From Tubulanus polymorphus (taxonomy: Eukaryota > Nemertea > Palaeonemertea > Tubulaniformes > Tubulanidae): a stretch of DNA of 64,000 nt. The stretch lies in NCBI RefSeq assembly GCF_964204645.1, contig NC_134029.1, positions 18,742,450 to 18,806,449 of the forward strand, given 5' to 3'. Shown here piece after piece: positions 12,763-23,031 of the stretch. The translations under genes were made by a program, and so were the position numbers. Positions within the stretch are counted from its first letter, which is position 1. Each line of letters starts with the position of its first letter. The notes beneath the pieces were generated by a model, which had not been told where the DNA came from, searched no databases, and worked only from the letters and a program-made list of their open reading frames with translations.

Positions 12763-15700
12763 ATGGATAAGCTTTATACATATTTATTTAGCGTCGTATT
12801 CGTATTTCTACTCGTCACGGTGGCCGTGGCCGCTCCATCTGTGAAAAAACAGAACCCTAAGCCCGGCAGTGACACTAGCGTCGATAATAATGATGCTAAA
12901 AAAACTGATGACGCCAAAAAAGCGCAACCGAATAAAATATCGCCACCGCCATCGTCTACTCCGTCTACTTCAGTGAATAAAACAAAATGTGTGGGAAATA
13001 ATGGAACCGATTGCGTAACGACGTCGTCGAAATCGAGATCATTCGGGGATATGTTTAACCAAAATAAAGGAATGTTATTGCGGACTATGTACGTCCTAAT
13101 CGGAATTACAGCCGTCGTTATTTTGTGTTTCGCCGTGAAGACTATTAGGTAAGAATAATATCTTTTCCAGTGCTGACTAATTGATGCTAACAGAAAGTGC
13201 TGGAGATAATTTTGAAAAATTCTGTCCCAGTTTGTTGAATGACGCGGTATACCTGATAAAGGTCTTAATGGGATCAGAAAGGACAATGAGTCGACCTAAA
13301 TCATCATTTTTCAATCCATTAGAAACTGTATTGAAGGATATCCAAAAAGTCTTCATTGAAAGGGGTTGAATGAAGAGAAGTGATTCCATGATTTGAAAGT
13401 TTAACACTATGTTTCCATGCCTACGTACCGAACTTCAGTTGGTAGGCATGGAGACATATTGTTAAACTTTCAAATCATGGAGTCTCTTTTCTCTCAGGAA
13501 CCCCTCTCACCGCAGACTTTTTGGATATCCTTCTAGGCTATACAGTTTAAAGTGGATTAAAAAACGATATTTTAGGTCAGCTGCCAATGCATTCTGGCCC
13601 TAATAAGACTTTTATCAGGTATGTACTACCAAAACTGACTGAGTTAGGCAACCAGGAATGCTCTCAAGTCAGGTTGAAATCGACATTAGCAAAGTTCATC
13701 ACCGGTGTAGATGTACTGAAAGGGTTAATTTGATAGTGAGGATCTCTGGTTTGCTAATGGTGAGTCGTCTGCCATGACTATGCCACTAGGCCTATCTGCT
13801 CTTCAAGGAGGGGTGGCACCCCTAAAATAGGGCATAGGCCTATCATATAATTAGAAGTGCACACTGAAAAAGCTAATTGGAAAACATTAGGCCTAACTCA
13901 ATTTTGAAAATAGTGAACAATGCGCGGCCCCTGGATGTGCCCTTGCCTATTACGCTACATATTTTGATTTAATTCAAACATCACTTTGACAACTAGCCTA
14001 TACCATGCCATGACGAGAGACAAGTCAATTCTTCGTTTTCTTCTAACCCTCTCTTCATCATGCTGAAGATTCTCAGAACTGTCCAAGACTTTCATGTTAG
14101 ATCAACGCATCGGAGAAAGAACACCGACATGTCCCGGAATCAAACCTTCCACCTCACATCTTCCTCCGGCAGGGATTCAAACCTGATGGCATCGACATTG
14201 CCACGGTTCAAAATCCCGTTTTATTTTAGCCCGGTTTTCCCATTTATAGTTCTTCCGTGAAATTTACCTCAGCGATTATACAAGCAATCTGATTGGTGCC
14301 GCAAGTACCTAGTCTATAATGGCAGGGCTTCGTGCCGTGGCTAAATATAGCGATGCCATCAGGTTCAAACCCCTGCCAAGGTAGGATGACCACCTCTCAA
14401 TTAGGCATGTGTAAAACACCTTATCCATCAAGAATATCAAGGGCATCTCTTTGGTTGAAATCCTGTTCAAAGATGATTGAAAATAAACTAATTCTAACTT
14501 TCTAATGGTAAGTCACATCAGCCGATCTTGTTGTAATGTGTGCCTCCAGTCAGGCTACTGGACTGTTAGCTTTTAATAGGAGGGCTTTGTTAGGGAATTG
14601 TGAAATTAGTAGTATTTGACGTTTTGTGATAAACTGACCAAATATAAGATTTCAAGCATTTCTCTCCCTCGGCCAGAGTTTTTCCCCTTAGAAATATTTA
14701 CAACGAATATTCTGTGAAGAAAATAGGTGAAGCCATCCCCAAATAATGGTCTGTTTGCCGTAACCCGACTGACCGGACTTCGAAGGTACTGCATGGAAAC
14801 TTTTTTTTGGGATTCATTGAAATAGATTTTATTTTTGATATTGTTTCCATACAAAAAAGGTGATAAATTTGTTTTTTGCCCTAAAATTTTGCCAAAAAAA
14901 AATTTCCTCCTACCTACCGACTCATCCGGAAAACTTTTGAGTCGATGTTACGGCAAACAGACAATTATTTTGGGATGGCCTGATTCTGATATTGCCGAGT
15001 AGATAGAATGCGGGTGTATGTTTGTTTTACTGTCAGTTCTATACTACCAGCATGGTCATTAAGTAATTGTGTAGCCTAGTTTTGAAATTATTATGTTGTC
15101 ATCATATTCACGAAAGTAGTCGCAACACTTTCGCATCATTAGGATCCCCAAAAGATATTCTTATGCCATTATCTAACTCGCGTGATTAGGCCTAGTTAGC
15201 TTGCAAGGTTGTATGAACTCTTGTCAATGGATTAACATTGTTGCTTCTTTTTCTCTCATTTCTATCATGTTGAAATTAATTGTTGTTAAAATTGACCTAA
15301 GTTCATTTCTCTGGTAATAAAAAATCTAGATCTATATCATATGCGCATGGGACATATACCAAATTAAAATCTTTTAGTGACTGTTTTAAGTTTACAATAA
15401 ACATATCGGCATATAAAGTGTCAATAAATCAATCATAATACAAATATTGGGGCACCACAGACTGACGACCTATAGCTGGGATACACCACATATACCAGGG
15501 CAACCACCAGCAACATATGCTTAAAAAACAGGAGAGGATATCGATACTCGTGTTCAATTTCTTCCACCTTTCCGTTAAATGAAAGAATTTGATTGCTTTA
15601 TCCAGAGAATATCCTTAATAACCCTTTGTAGGCCTACCCCAAAGTTGGACTCGACCTGCCTCCATTACGAGTTCCTTGTTTTCTATTAGGCTATGTGTTT

Positions 15701-17651
15701 GTGGTTTTAGCTCTGTTAATGGTTGGTCGATCTTGATGAAACGATGTTAGTGCGGGGGTCTAATGGGGAACAGGCACTCCAGCTATCCCGTCAGATGGCG
15801 CCACTGAGTTATCAGAAAGCACTCGATCAAAATTAGTTCATTTTCAAGTAACTTTGATCTCAATTTTTGGTCTTTCCAATCGGAAAATTGGGCAAATCAC
15901 GCAATAAACTCTGATTAGTCTTTAGAGTTCATGTGCCACAATTTGCATGTATCATAGAATTTGATGAATTATTGTTAGATTTTAATTGAGTTTGAGAAGA
16001 AATCCAGCGATGACGTCGTATTGTACACTAGCGAACCTGGCGGATTATGGTGGAATTCCGCTTACCACAGTAGTGTGCCGGTACCCCGTTGTGCTGTGCA
16101 AAGAATGGGCCAATGCGCCACCTAGCGGCAGAACTAGGCACTGAAAACTCTTTTTTTCAGCAACATGGCTAATTGCTCAGGAACGGGGTCGAAGTTCAAA
16201 AAGTTGTTTTGATAAAATTTAGCTTGACCCTAGATACAAATTTTCCAAAATGCAGTGGTAACTAATGCATTGGAATTTTGAAGTTGCTTCATGCACACGC
16301 CAGTGACTACCAATTCGAGCCTGAGCCCGACAACCGTTGTCGCATATGGCGCTTGTTTTCCTATAGATTTCTGCCTGCTATTCCAGTCCGGTAATATCAT
16401 GTTTCGAGTATGTCATATACTCATGTTTAAACGCATGCTGTGCGTATGTGTGCACCTGTAGCAGATATTGTTGTCGCTGGATATTATTGTGTCAAAAAGG
16501 ACTAGAAAACGTAACAAGTATCCGACTATCGTTGATTTGCCGGGGGAAAAAACCAGATGGTACCCCTCATGAAATAATTTACATTCGTTGTATAGAAAAT
16601 GCTTTTGCAGCATATTATTTTCATCGCTTTTACTAAATCATGGCAACATAGGACATTCCCCTAATTGTAAAACGGGGGTAGCCATATGATTGCAACCTAA
16701 TCCGAAACCATAGAAATATAAACTATAGGGGAAGACTGACTTCTGTGCAAATAAGCGCAATGATGAAATTCTGGAACGCATGCACATATTGGAAGCAATT
16801 TCAGCTAATTGCCGATTTTGACAGGTTCTGATATGTTACCGCGTCAAATTTGCTTTGATTTCTTCAAAAACGTATTCAAAGAAAAAAAACATCTTTCGCC
16901 GCTGCAGTCACTTTGCTTCCAACACCACTGGAGCGCCCTCTAGGGTTGTTGCAATAAACAATAGATTCTGGGTAAAATATTTTCTCCACAAGCATTAAGG
17001 TTGGGGTTTTTCGAGATTTGATTAAGTTTTAAAAAAATTCATGTAAATGAGCCGGTATTCCCTTCAGCGAAACAGCGAATCCAAACACAAAAATGCATTT
17101 CAAAGGTAATAGATGCTTAAAACTCTTTCAGTGCTGACTAATTTATTAATGCCCGAAAGTGCTAGGGGTAATTTGAAAGTTTAAAGAACCTTCCATCCCA
17201 GCGTGCTGAATAACGGGCAAACCGCTTTAGCGCGTCTGTTTGACAGGTGCTGCTATCTCTCAATAGCGATAGAGAATAATTATTAATAGTCTGTACACAG
17301 CGATGCGGTGTATTAGCAAAGCTCATCGATGATTCATACACCGCACTGTGGTGTAGACGCGCTGAAAGGGTTGATAGTTGTGATTTGGCGGTGAGACGCG
17401 GGTGCGTTTTTTCATATCCCTAATCTCCACGTCCCTATTAGGTACCGGTAGTTAAGTCGCTCGACAGTTTGTAACGACGATGTTGTCGCTTTTCTCGTAA
17501 CAGGTTAAGACGGCGTCGAAGCAAAACGAAGAAGTACGGCGTGATATCCACTCCCGGTCACGATAATATGGAGATGACGCCTTTAGACCAGGACGACGAC
17601 GACGAGGACATGACCGTGTTCGAGTTGAATAACGGCCACATGCGAAAATAG
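12763..17651 (+). CDS. FAM174: FAM174-like type I membrane protein (two coding exons)
   Basis: Exon 1 12763-13148 (donor GTAAGA), exon 2 17505-17651 (acceptor ...GTAACAG, stop TAG). The phase-2 junction gives one 177-residue frame. Residues 1-24 form a signal peptide (LFSVVFVFLLVTVAVAA). A Ser/Thr/Pro-rich lumenal part with N-glycosylation sequons (NKT, NGT) follows, then a transmembrane helix (MYVLIGITAVVILCFAV), a basic stop-transfer run RLRRRRSKTKKYG and an acidic tail with MTPLDQDDDDEDMTVFE. The order and the motif LLR.MYVLIGI...IRLRRRRSKTKKYG followed by an acidic VFE tail match FAM174A/B. The open frame extends upstream of 12763, but the first ATG in frame before a signal peptide is 12763. 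A splice donor 4 bp after the stop (17656, GTAAGT) suggests an intron in the 3' UTR. Confidence 0.85.
13168..13729. mobile_element. piggyBac-type MITE with a fold-back element nested inside
   Basis: The left part (13168-13245: CAGTGCTGACTAATT...GTGCTGGAGATAA) and right part (13686-13729: TTAGCAAAGTTCATC...CTGAAAGGGTTAA) are the two ends of the same small element seen intact at 17127-17371. Between them sits a second copy of the fold-back MITE found at 611-1132 (here about 13246-13685, missing its outer left end). The order of insertion is therefore readable: the fold-back came second. In the first intron of the FAM174-like gene. Confidence 0.6.
14325..14400 (+). repeat. Possible tRNA-derived SINE head
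   Basis: Contains a B-box-like GGTTCAAACCCC preceded at a suitable distance by GTGCCGTGGCTAAATA, weakly A-box-like. The nearby segment 14155-14190 holds an inverted partial match (GGGATTCAAACCTGATGGCATCG). Likely an old SINE fragment; weak call. Confidence 0.3.
14731..14980. mobile_element. 250-bp MITE with GCCATCCC ends
   Basis: Ends are inverted: GCCATCCCCAAATAATGG then CTGTTTGCCGTAAC on the left, and GTTACGGCAAACAG then ATTATTTTGGGATGGC on the right. The interior is AT-rich with A and T runs and no ORF. In the first intron of the FAM174-like gene. Confidence 0.7.
17127..17371. mobile_element. piggyBac-type MITE, near-complete copy
   Basis: Starts CTCTTTCAGTGCTGACTAAT and ends GACGCGCTGAAAGGGTT, inverted CCCTTTCAG-type ends. 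Other copies end GGGTTAA or start TTAACCC, matching the TTAA target of piggyBac transposons. Copies or pieces are at 10970-11235, 13168-13729 and 63483-63885. Class assignment is inferred from the CCC start and TTAA flanks. Confidence 0.55.
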
Positions 17652-18299
17652 CACGGTAAGTTTTTTAGGACGGAAGTCAATCACCGCTAATTCACGTGTA
17701 GCGATGCATAGGCAATAGGGATAACAGTACCGATGTGTTTAGAAGTAAGCTCGGGGACTGAAGTGTTCGGTTAAGTTCGACGGAGTGAGTGAAAATCAAA
17801 GCAGATCGTACTGTACGCCTATGTCTTTTCGAACGGTTAGTTGTTGGAAAAAATAATTTGAGCGCAAGGGAAATCAAAATTTTGCGCAGTTTCCAAAGAA
17901 TGGATATACCGCATTTACCGCGACTCATAAAACATCCCCCATTTATGTTATGTTAAAACTCAATCGTTTTATTTATAACGATTTAATTTCTATAACGCCA
18001 TTTTCACCGTTATGCGACGTTCAACAGTGCTGCCAATACTGGTAGTTGGTATTATTACCCCTATCCTAGGCTAGCCGCAAATACGCGCAGACGATCTGGC
18101 CGAAACCATATTCGGTCTGTATCCGGCCGGAGTCAAATCTGGCCCATGTCTAATAAGATGGCTTGTTCACACGTAAACCAACAAAGCGAAGTGAGTCACT
18201 TCCGGAACTAGTTGCAATTCATACGCAATAATTTGACCCGTGCGAAAATTTGGCCCAGAACAAAAATGCTTGTGCAAATACGGTTTACTGTAACCATGC

Positions 18300-18505
18300 A
18301 TCGGTCATCTCTCCGTGGGGCGGTGTAACACATGAGCAACTAATAAGCGCTCAGGATTCATCTATTAGGCCAGGTACCCATTATCTCCTGGGTGGGGAGA
18401 GGCAATGATGATAAAGTGTCTTGTGCGGGGATACTACGGGTTTCGAACCTACGACCTGGCTTCGCGGATTCAAACGCTCTAACCATTCGGCCGCACCGCT
18501 TTACA
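18300..18505 (-). repeat. tRNA-headed SINE
   Basis: Read on the minus strand, 18505 downwards gives GCGGTGCGGCCGAATGGTTA (A box) and then GTAGGTTCGAAACC (B box), a tRNA-like promoter. A non-tRNA body follows with CCCAGGAGATAATGGGTACC, a phrase typical of animal tRNA-derived SINEs. The acceptor stem does not close, so it is not a tRNA gene. Confidence 0.65.
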
Positions 18506-19168
18506 AGACTCGACTAGTACAAACTTCATCATAGACTGAACCCAGCCCGATGTATGTGCTACATATTTATTATCATTGATTCCAATCAATTCGTATTGTA
18601 GGCAACATTAAATGACTGGACAAACTAGGGTGTAAAATTTTCGGCAGGACGTTTCGGGGACCTTTTCATAAAAACTCTCGAATGTTTCATCCACGTTATT
18701 CAGATTGTATTACAGCGGACTATAGCTGAGTAATGATCTTTGAAATGGCCCCCGGGTCCTGTTTATCATGTAAACATCTCGTAAATCTTACGAAATCTAT
18801 ACCGACATGAATTTGATTTCAACTGAAATTGTCTCTCGTCGTCCCTCGGACCTGAATTAATAATATCTATTTCTTCATATTCTCCTCGGATGAATTGATC
18901 GTCGCATTCATTCCGCTCGAGACGTCTCGAAGTGCCGATCATCTCCGGTTTATCAACCGTCGCCGTGGAATCCTTCTTCGAATTCTAGACCGATATCTCG
19001 AGGAATCGCTTCGAATCCTATACCTCTAGTGGTAGGCCTACGCCTAACGTTTGTTTATTCAATTCATTTTTACAGTCAAACCTGGAAACATCGTGCTTAC
19101 AATATAGCACTGTCTAACTGACAAGGGTGCTTGGTTTGTCTTTCTCAGTTAGCAACCATTAAACTAGC

Positions 19169-19374
19169 ATCACCTCCCTCTCTCTCCCTCTCCTCTCTAT
19201 CCAACTAGCATCGCCTCCCTCCCTCTCTCTCCCTCTCCTCTATCCAACTAGCATCGCCTCCCTCCCTCTCTCTCCCTCCCTCTTCTCTCCCTCTCCCCTC
19301 TCTATCCAACTAGCATTGCCTCCCTCTTCTCTCTCTTCCTCCCTCTTCTCTCTCTTCCTCCCTCTTCTCTCTTC

Positions 19375-19416
<42 letters not shown>

Positions 19417-19500
19417 TCTCCCCTCTCTCTCTCTTCTCTCTATCCAACTAGAATCGCCTCCATCCCTCTTCTCCCTCCCTCTCCCCCTCTCCCTCCCCCA
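19169..19500. repeat. CT-rich minisatellite and microsatellite
   Basis: Plus-strand pyrimidine tract built from CCTCCCTCTCTCTCC blocks. It is punctuated five times by ACTAGCATCGCCTCC-like spacers (near 19161, 19201, 19243, 19307, 19443) and includes a pure (CT)n run near 19378-19411. The open frame across it is an artefact of the repeat. Confidence 0.9.
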
Positions 19501-19979
19501 CTCGGAATTTGGTCGTTTTCACCAAATGGGCATATAATCCAATCAAATTTACAGCACATACCGTATAAAAACGATACAATTTAGTATTCGAGTAATTTCG
19601 AGTAATTCGTCGCAATGATCGCTGTGAAGGACATTATAACGAGAGAACGAAAATCTGTGGCACTCAGATAATCATATAATATGTGCTGTGATGAAAAACT
19701 ACTTCGGTTGCTATCAGTGATTCTTTGATGAATGTAAATAGGCTTACCCCATTATGTCCTGCATCGTCGGGGCTATTATTGATAGTTACGTCCATAAAAT
19801 TTGAAATGCGAATCTCCCATCGTTGATCGATGATGTCGGATTGACGGCAGAATTCGGTACAGGTTTCGATGACAGATACAAGTTTTGTGTGATAGAGTTT
19901 GTTATGTTTAGTAGGGTTTTAACAGTGTAACCCTAGTGGGTCTTAAGAGACGGCCAAGTTAGCAGAGCTTAGTCCATGT

Positions 19980-20070
19980 ATGTGTCTTGACAGCCAACAA
20001 CAGATGTGGTTTCGAACCAGGGACCTCTTGGTTCCCAGTCCTCCACTAAACCATCTGAGTTAATGGCACA
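19980..20070 (-). repeat. Second tRNA-headed SINE-like segment
   Basis: On the minus strand the order is TAACTCAGATGGTTTAGTGG (A-box-like), then CCTGGTTCGAAACCAC (B box), about 35 bp apart as in a tRNA. The flanking stem does not pair, so a SINE head is more likely than a tRNA gene. Confidence 0.5.
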
Positions 20071-20502
20071 GGACTTGTCGTGTGGATCTGTCTGATCCTC
20101 GCAGGTAACCCATCCACCCTTTTGAAAGCCTATCATCCCTAGTGGGGGAGCGATATCTTGTTTTAGTCAGCGGGTGCCGTTTGCTGTCTCGCTTGAGGCC
20201 TCGTTAGCGTGATATAGCCTGCAATTCTCAATGGATTTCCATGAACCTTGGTCTGAGGATTGGGCCAGGTGTAATGTCCACCCCTATTGAAAATGGAGGT
20301 TATCGACTGTCTGATATGGTCATCAGGGCGGCCATATTGAATTTCATGTAAAGGCGATACAGCCAGGGCGAACTTCGGTTTTCGAAGTTATACGACTAGT
20401 GGTTTGAACTAATAACCGAACGCTTTATTTCGGTCGTAACGCCATCTTTCACAAAGTCGGCCATCTTGAAACTAGGTCCAAACTACAGCAACCATGCTCA
20501 AT

Positions 20503-20508
20503 CATGTG
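20503..20508. repeat. Polinton target-site duplication, left
   Basis: CATGTG immediately before the terminal AG of the element. The identical hexamer follows the right end at 37360-37365. Six-base duplications are characteristic of Polinton/Maverick insertion. Confidence 0.92.
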
Positions 20509-20695
20509 AGTAATAGGGATAATAGGCTTTCATACCAAAGGTCGAAGGGTCGAGCTCGTAAAAAAATGAAAATAATAATTTACAGTTGAATTAGTCGCGC
20601 ACACTCCTAATTCAACTGTAAATTATTATTATTTTCATTTTTTTACTCACTCACCCCTTCAACCTTTGATACGAAAGCCTATTATCCCTATTACT
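20509..20695. repeat. Left terminal palindrome (hairpin)
   Basis: The two arms of this 187-bp segment are inverted copies of each other. Both start AGTAATAGGGATAATAGGCT and both end TACAGTTGAATTAG, meeting at a 12-nt loop (20595-20606, TCGCGCACACTC). I count about eight mismatches plus a 3-nt indel between the arms. The identical structure in mirror orientation is at 37173-37359. Confidence 0.93.
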
Positions 20696-20889
20696 CTTAA
20701 AATATTCACATAAATGAATAACATTTAAATCATTGAACTTCTAAAATCAATTTTAATAAAAAATATAGTATTAAAATGGAAGCAAATAAATACTACTGCC
20801 CAACATGTAAGATAAGTATAGATAAATCCCAAAAAGCAAGACACAATAAAACTATAACACATTTAGAGAATAAATTGAAACTAGAATAT
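20509..20889 (+). repeat. Left terminal inverted repeat, 381 bp
   Basis: Reverse-complement match to 36979-37359, with a single mismatch seen at 20881. It contains a 187-bp hairpin-forming outer part (20509-20695), the upstream region of the polymerase gene, and the first 114 nt (38 codons) of polymerase coding sequence from the ATG at 20776. The match ends abruptly at 20889/20890. Confidence 0.95.
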
Positions 20890-21036
20890 TTACAGTTATA
20901 TTCAGAACAGTTAACAAAAGGAAAGAAATTTATTGAATTATGGAATAATGATCCAAATAATGAACAATACGTTGAGGAATTTATTATCAAGGAATCGAAA
21001 GAACTTATCAAAGCAACGAAGAATGAAAAAGGATGA
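20776..21036 (+). CDS. Chimeric zinc-finger ORF from TIR extension
   Basis: An 86-codon frame. Residues 1-38 are identical to the N-terminus of the element's DNA polymerase gene, including a C-x2-C...H-x5-H zinc finger (YYCPTCKISIDKSQKARH), because the inverted repeat carries that coding segment. From residue 39 the sequence switches to LQLYSEQLTKGKKFIELWNN, which is nearly the same as the C-terminal tail of the neighbouring HNH protein (LQLYSEQLTKAKKFIDQWNN). The joint coincides with the TIR boundary at 20889/20890. It has the same upstream sequence as the polymerase gene, so it could be expressed with it. Function unknown; it may be a by-product of terminal repair. Confidence 0.6.
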   Translation: MEANKYYCPTCKISIDKSQKARHNKTITHLENKLKLEYLQLYSEQLTKGKKFIELWNNDPNNEQYVEEFIIKESKELIKATKNEKG

Positions 21037-21104
21037 TGTTGGTCGAAGAAATAGAAGAGGATTATAAATTATTAACCAATTTAGTAAAAAAATACGTATA
21101 ATAA

Positions 21105-21779
21105 ATGGAACCAGAACAACCACAAACTATCAATATTACAAATAACACTGGCGTTATAAACATATATTACAAGAAATGTTCTAAATGTGAATTAGATAAA
21201 TCATTAACAGAATTTAGTAAGCGTAAGATTAGCAAAGATGGTTTTCAATATTGCTGTAAAACTTGTACTAAACTATATACCAAACAATACCGAGAAGATA
21301 ATAGAGAATCTTATAATGATTATATGACAGAATATATGAGAGAAAGATATCAAACAGATCTTAATTTTAGATTGAAACAATGTTTACGGTCTAGATTAAC
21401 ACAATTATTCAACAAAGAAACACATTCAGAAACATTATCTAATTTATTGGGTTGTTCAGATGAATTTCTCAAATCATGGATTATATTTCAATTCGATGAT
21501 AAAATGAATATAGATAATTATGGGGATTATTACCATATTGATCACGTGTTACCAATATCTAAATTTAACATGAATGATGAATACAATAAAAAACTTATTT
21601 GGAATTGGAAAAATTTAAGACCTTTAGAAAAGAAAGAAAATCAAACCAAATCTAATAAACTAGATTTACAGTTATATTCAGAACAGTTAACAAAAGCAAA
21701 GAAATTTATTGATCAATGGAATAATAATCCAAATAATGAACGATACGTTGAGGAATTTGATATCAAGGATCCGAAATGA
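21105..21779 (+). CDS. HNH endonuclease with N-terminal zinc ribbon
   Basis: 224 residues. A Cys4 zinc ribbon near residues 24-55 (CSKCELDKSLTEFSKRK ... YCCKTC) precedes an HNH core near residues 137-180: YHIDHVLPISKF, then NWKNLRPLEKKENQTKSNK. The HID, the asparagine and the NLRPLE segment are standard HNH landmarks. The family is common in phages and large DNA viruses, often as homing or DNA-processing nucleases. The C-terminal tail (from LQLYSEQL) is duplicated in the ORF at 20776-21036. The start has the TAAATG context, preceded by GTAAAAAAATACGTATAA. The role in the element is not known; selfish homing or end processing are possibilities. Confidence 0.85.
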   Translation: MEPEQPQTINITNNTGVINIYYKKCSKCELDKSLTEFSKRKISKDGFQYCCKTCTKLYTKQYREDNRESYNDYMTEYMRERYQTDLNFRLKQCLRSRLTQLFNKETHSETLSNLLGCSDEFLKSWIIFQFDDKMNIDNYGDYYHIDHVLPISKFNMNDEYNKKLIWNWKNLRPLEKKENQTKSNKLDLQLYSEQLTKAKKFIDQWNNNPNNERYVEEFDIKDPK

Positions 21780-22082
21780 CTTATCTGGACAGTTATAACT
21801 ACTGCTCCTAATAGATAAACAAAAGTAGTGAGATATCAAATCCTAATTTAAATAAAAAGTATTTAAAAAACAATAACTTCAACTAGCTATCGAATTCTAT
21901 TATATTTTTAATATTTTCTTTTCAAAAAGAGAATACTTTATATTTTGAATAGATCCGAATAGAAATTCTTTAAATTCAAATAGCTAGTATCAGTAGTCAA
22001 TACTAGAATTCTTTAGCTTTAACTAGCTAGTATCATTTTATAATACTTATAATACTATTCTTATTAAATTTCTCTAATATAA
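21780..22082. promoter_or_regulatory. AT-rich spacer with repeated CTAGCTA motif
   Basis: No ORF. Contains three copies of a related motif: AACTAGCTATCGAATTCTA (about 21882), AATAGCTAGTATCAGTAG (about 21979) and TAACTAGCTAGTATCATTT (about 22016), alternating with TAGAATTCTTTA-like words. It precedes the operon-like block 22083-24721 and may hold its promoter. Confidence 0.4.
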
Positions 22083-22685
22083 ATGTCAAAGAAATCTAAT
22101 AAGAATAGTATTGATATTGAAAAAACATTAGATGATTTAGGTATTAGTGATAATAAGGATACAGTTGTTTCTAATTCTATTCAAGTTAATAACAATATAG
22201 ATTATGAATACTATTTATATTGTAAGCATCATCTTGAATTATTAATTGCTGGCGGGAAATCTAAGGACTTCTTAGGAAAAATAATAACTTTTCAAGAACT
22301 AGACTCTATGAAACCCGATAAAGTAATAAAATATTTTAAGATTTATGAAGAAGCAAGATTAGCTAGAATAAATGATTCTATTTCAGATGGTATTGTCAAA
22401 TGTTATTCAAAATTATGTAACCAGTTAATACCAATTGATGATGAAAATAAATTATATAATGATTTGAAAAATGATTATTTAGTTATGACTGAATTACAAA
22501 AATGGGTTGGTTATGCTTCATTTCAATTAGGATCGGTTATGACATTGATTTCTACTGGAGTTATAACATTTTCGAACATCAAACCTATGGAATATAAATC
22601 AGGTAAGAACGAAACAGATGTACTACAACCAAACGTCGAAACAGAAAATGAATCAGAACAAAAATTAACTAAAATAAATGAGTGA
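22083..22685 (+). CDS. Polinton protein of unknown function, 200 aa
   Basis: Charged N-terminus, a central helical region (YEYYLYCKHHLELLIAGG), and one hydrophobic stretch (FQLGSVMTLISTGVITF, residues about 143-159) near the C-terminus. Start context is ATATAAATG. It overlaps the next ORF by 8 nt (ATGAGTGA). The family is not recognised. Gene order next to the integrase suggests a conserved accessory or structural protein; that is inference only. Confidence 0.75.
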   Translation: MSKKSNKNSIDIEKTLDDLGISDNKDTVVSNSIQVNNNIDYEYYLYCKHHLELLIAGGKSKDFLGKIITFQELDSMKPDKVIKYFKIYEEARLARINDSISDGIVKCYSKLCNQLIPIDDENKLYNDLKNDYLVMTELQKWVGYASFQLGSVMTLISTGVITFSNIKPMEYKSGKNETDVLQPNVETENESEQKLTKINE

Positions 22686-23025
22686 TGGAGTTAAGAAAAA
22701 GGCTAGATCAGAGAAACAAATTAAATGGGCAAGAGAATTAGGTAAAAGATCATCAGAATTAAAAAAAGCTAAGAAAAAGAAATTAACTGATATAAATGAA
22801 TCACCTGGTATTGATTCAAATAATAATCCATCTGATTCTTCTAATGTTGGAAGTAATAATAAATTATATATTACAATTGGGTTAATCACAATTATTATAT
22901 TATCCGGTGTAATATATAAATCAAAATTCAAATCTGATGATAAAGATGATTCCAATGATGATAAACCTATTATACCAGAAAATAAATCAAATGAAAATAA
23001 ATCTAAAATATTATTAATGGATTAA
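22678..23025 (+). CDS. Small basic single-pass membrane protein
   Basis: 115 residues. Residues 1-36 are strongly basic (KKKARSEKQIKWARELGKR, ELKKAKKKK). A transmembrane helix (LYITIGLITIIILSGVIY, about residues 61-78) is followed by a charged tail rich in D, N and K. Start in TAAATG context inside the end of the previous gene, and 6 nt before the integrase gene. Not assigned to a family; a virion membrane-proximal DNA-binding role would fit the basic region but is a guess. Confidence 0.7.
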   Translation: MSDGVKKKARSEKQIKWARELGKRSSELKKAKKKKLTDINESPGIDSNNNPSDSSNVGSNNKLYITIGLITIIILSGVIYKSKFKSDDKDDSNDDKPIIPENKSNENKSKILLMD

Positions 23026-23031
23026 AATATA

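Larger units (their letters stand above)
17652..20363. other. Gene-free intronic or intergenic stretch
   Basis: No coding exon seen. It starts with a splice donor (GTAAGT at 17656) that fits a 3' UTR intron of the FAM174-like gene. It contains one tRNA-headed SINE (18300-18505), a CT-rich minisatellite (19169-19500) and another tRNA-like head (19980-20070). The rest is unassigned AT-rich sequence. Confidence 0.6.

Noticed and set aside
18412-18505. A tRNA gene on the minus strand
   Set aside because: A and B boxes are present but the acceptor stem does not pair and a SINE body follows.
19316-19537. Serine/leucine-rich ORF
   Set aside because: It is the CT minisatellite read as protein.
20513-20525. 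TAGGGATAATAGG in the TIR resembles the I-SceI homing site, and TAGGGATAACAG also occurs at about 17714
   Set aside because: Only the first 9-12 bases match and the rest of the 18-bp site does not; no LAGLIDADG enzyme is encoded here.
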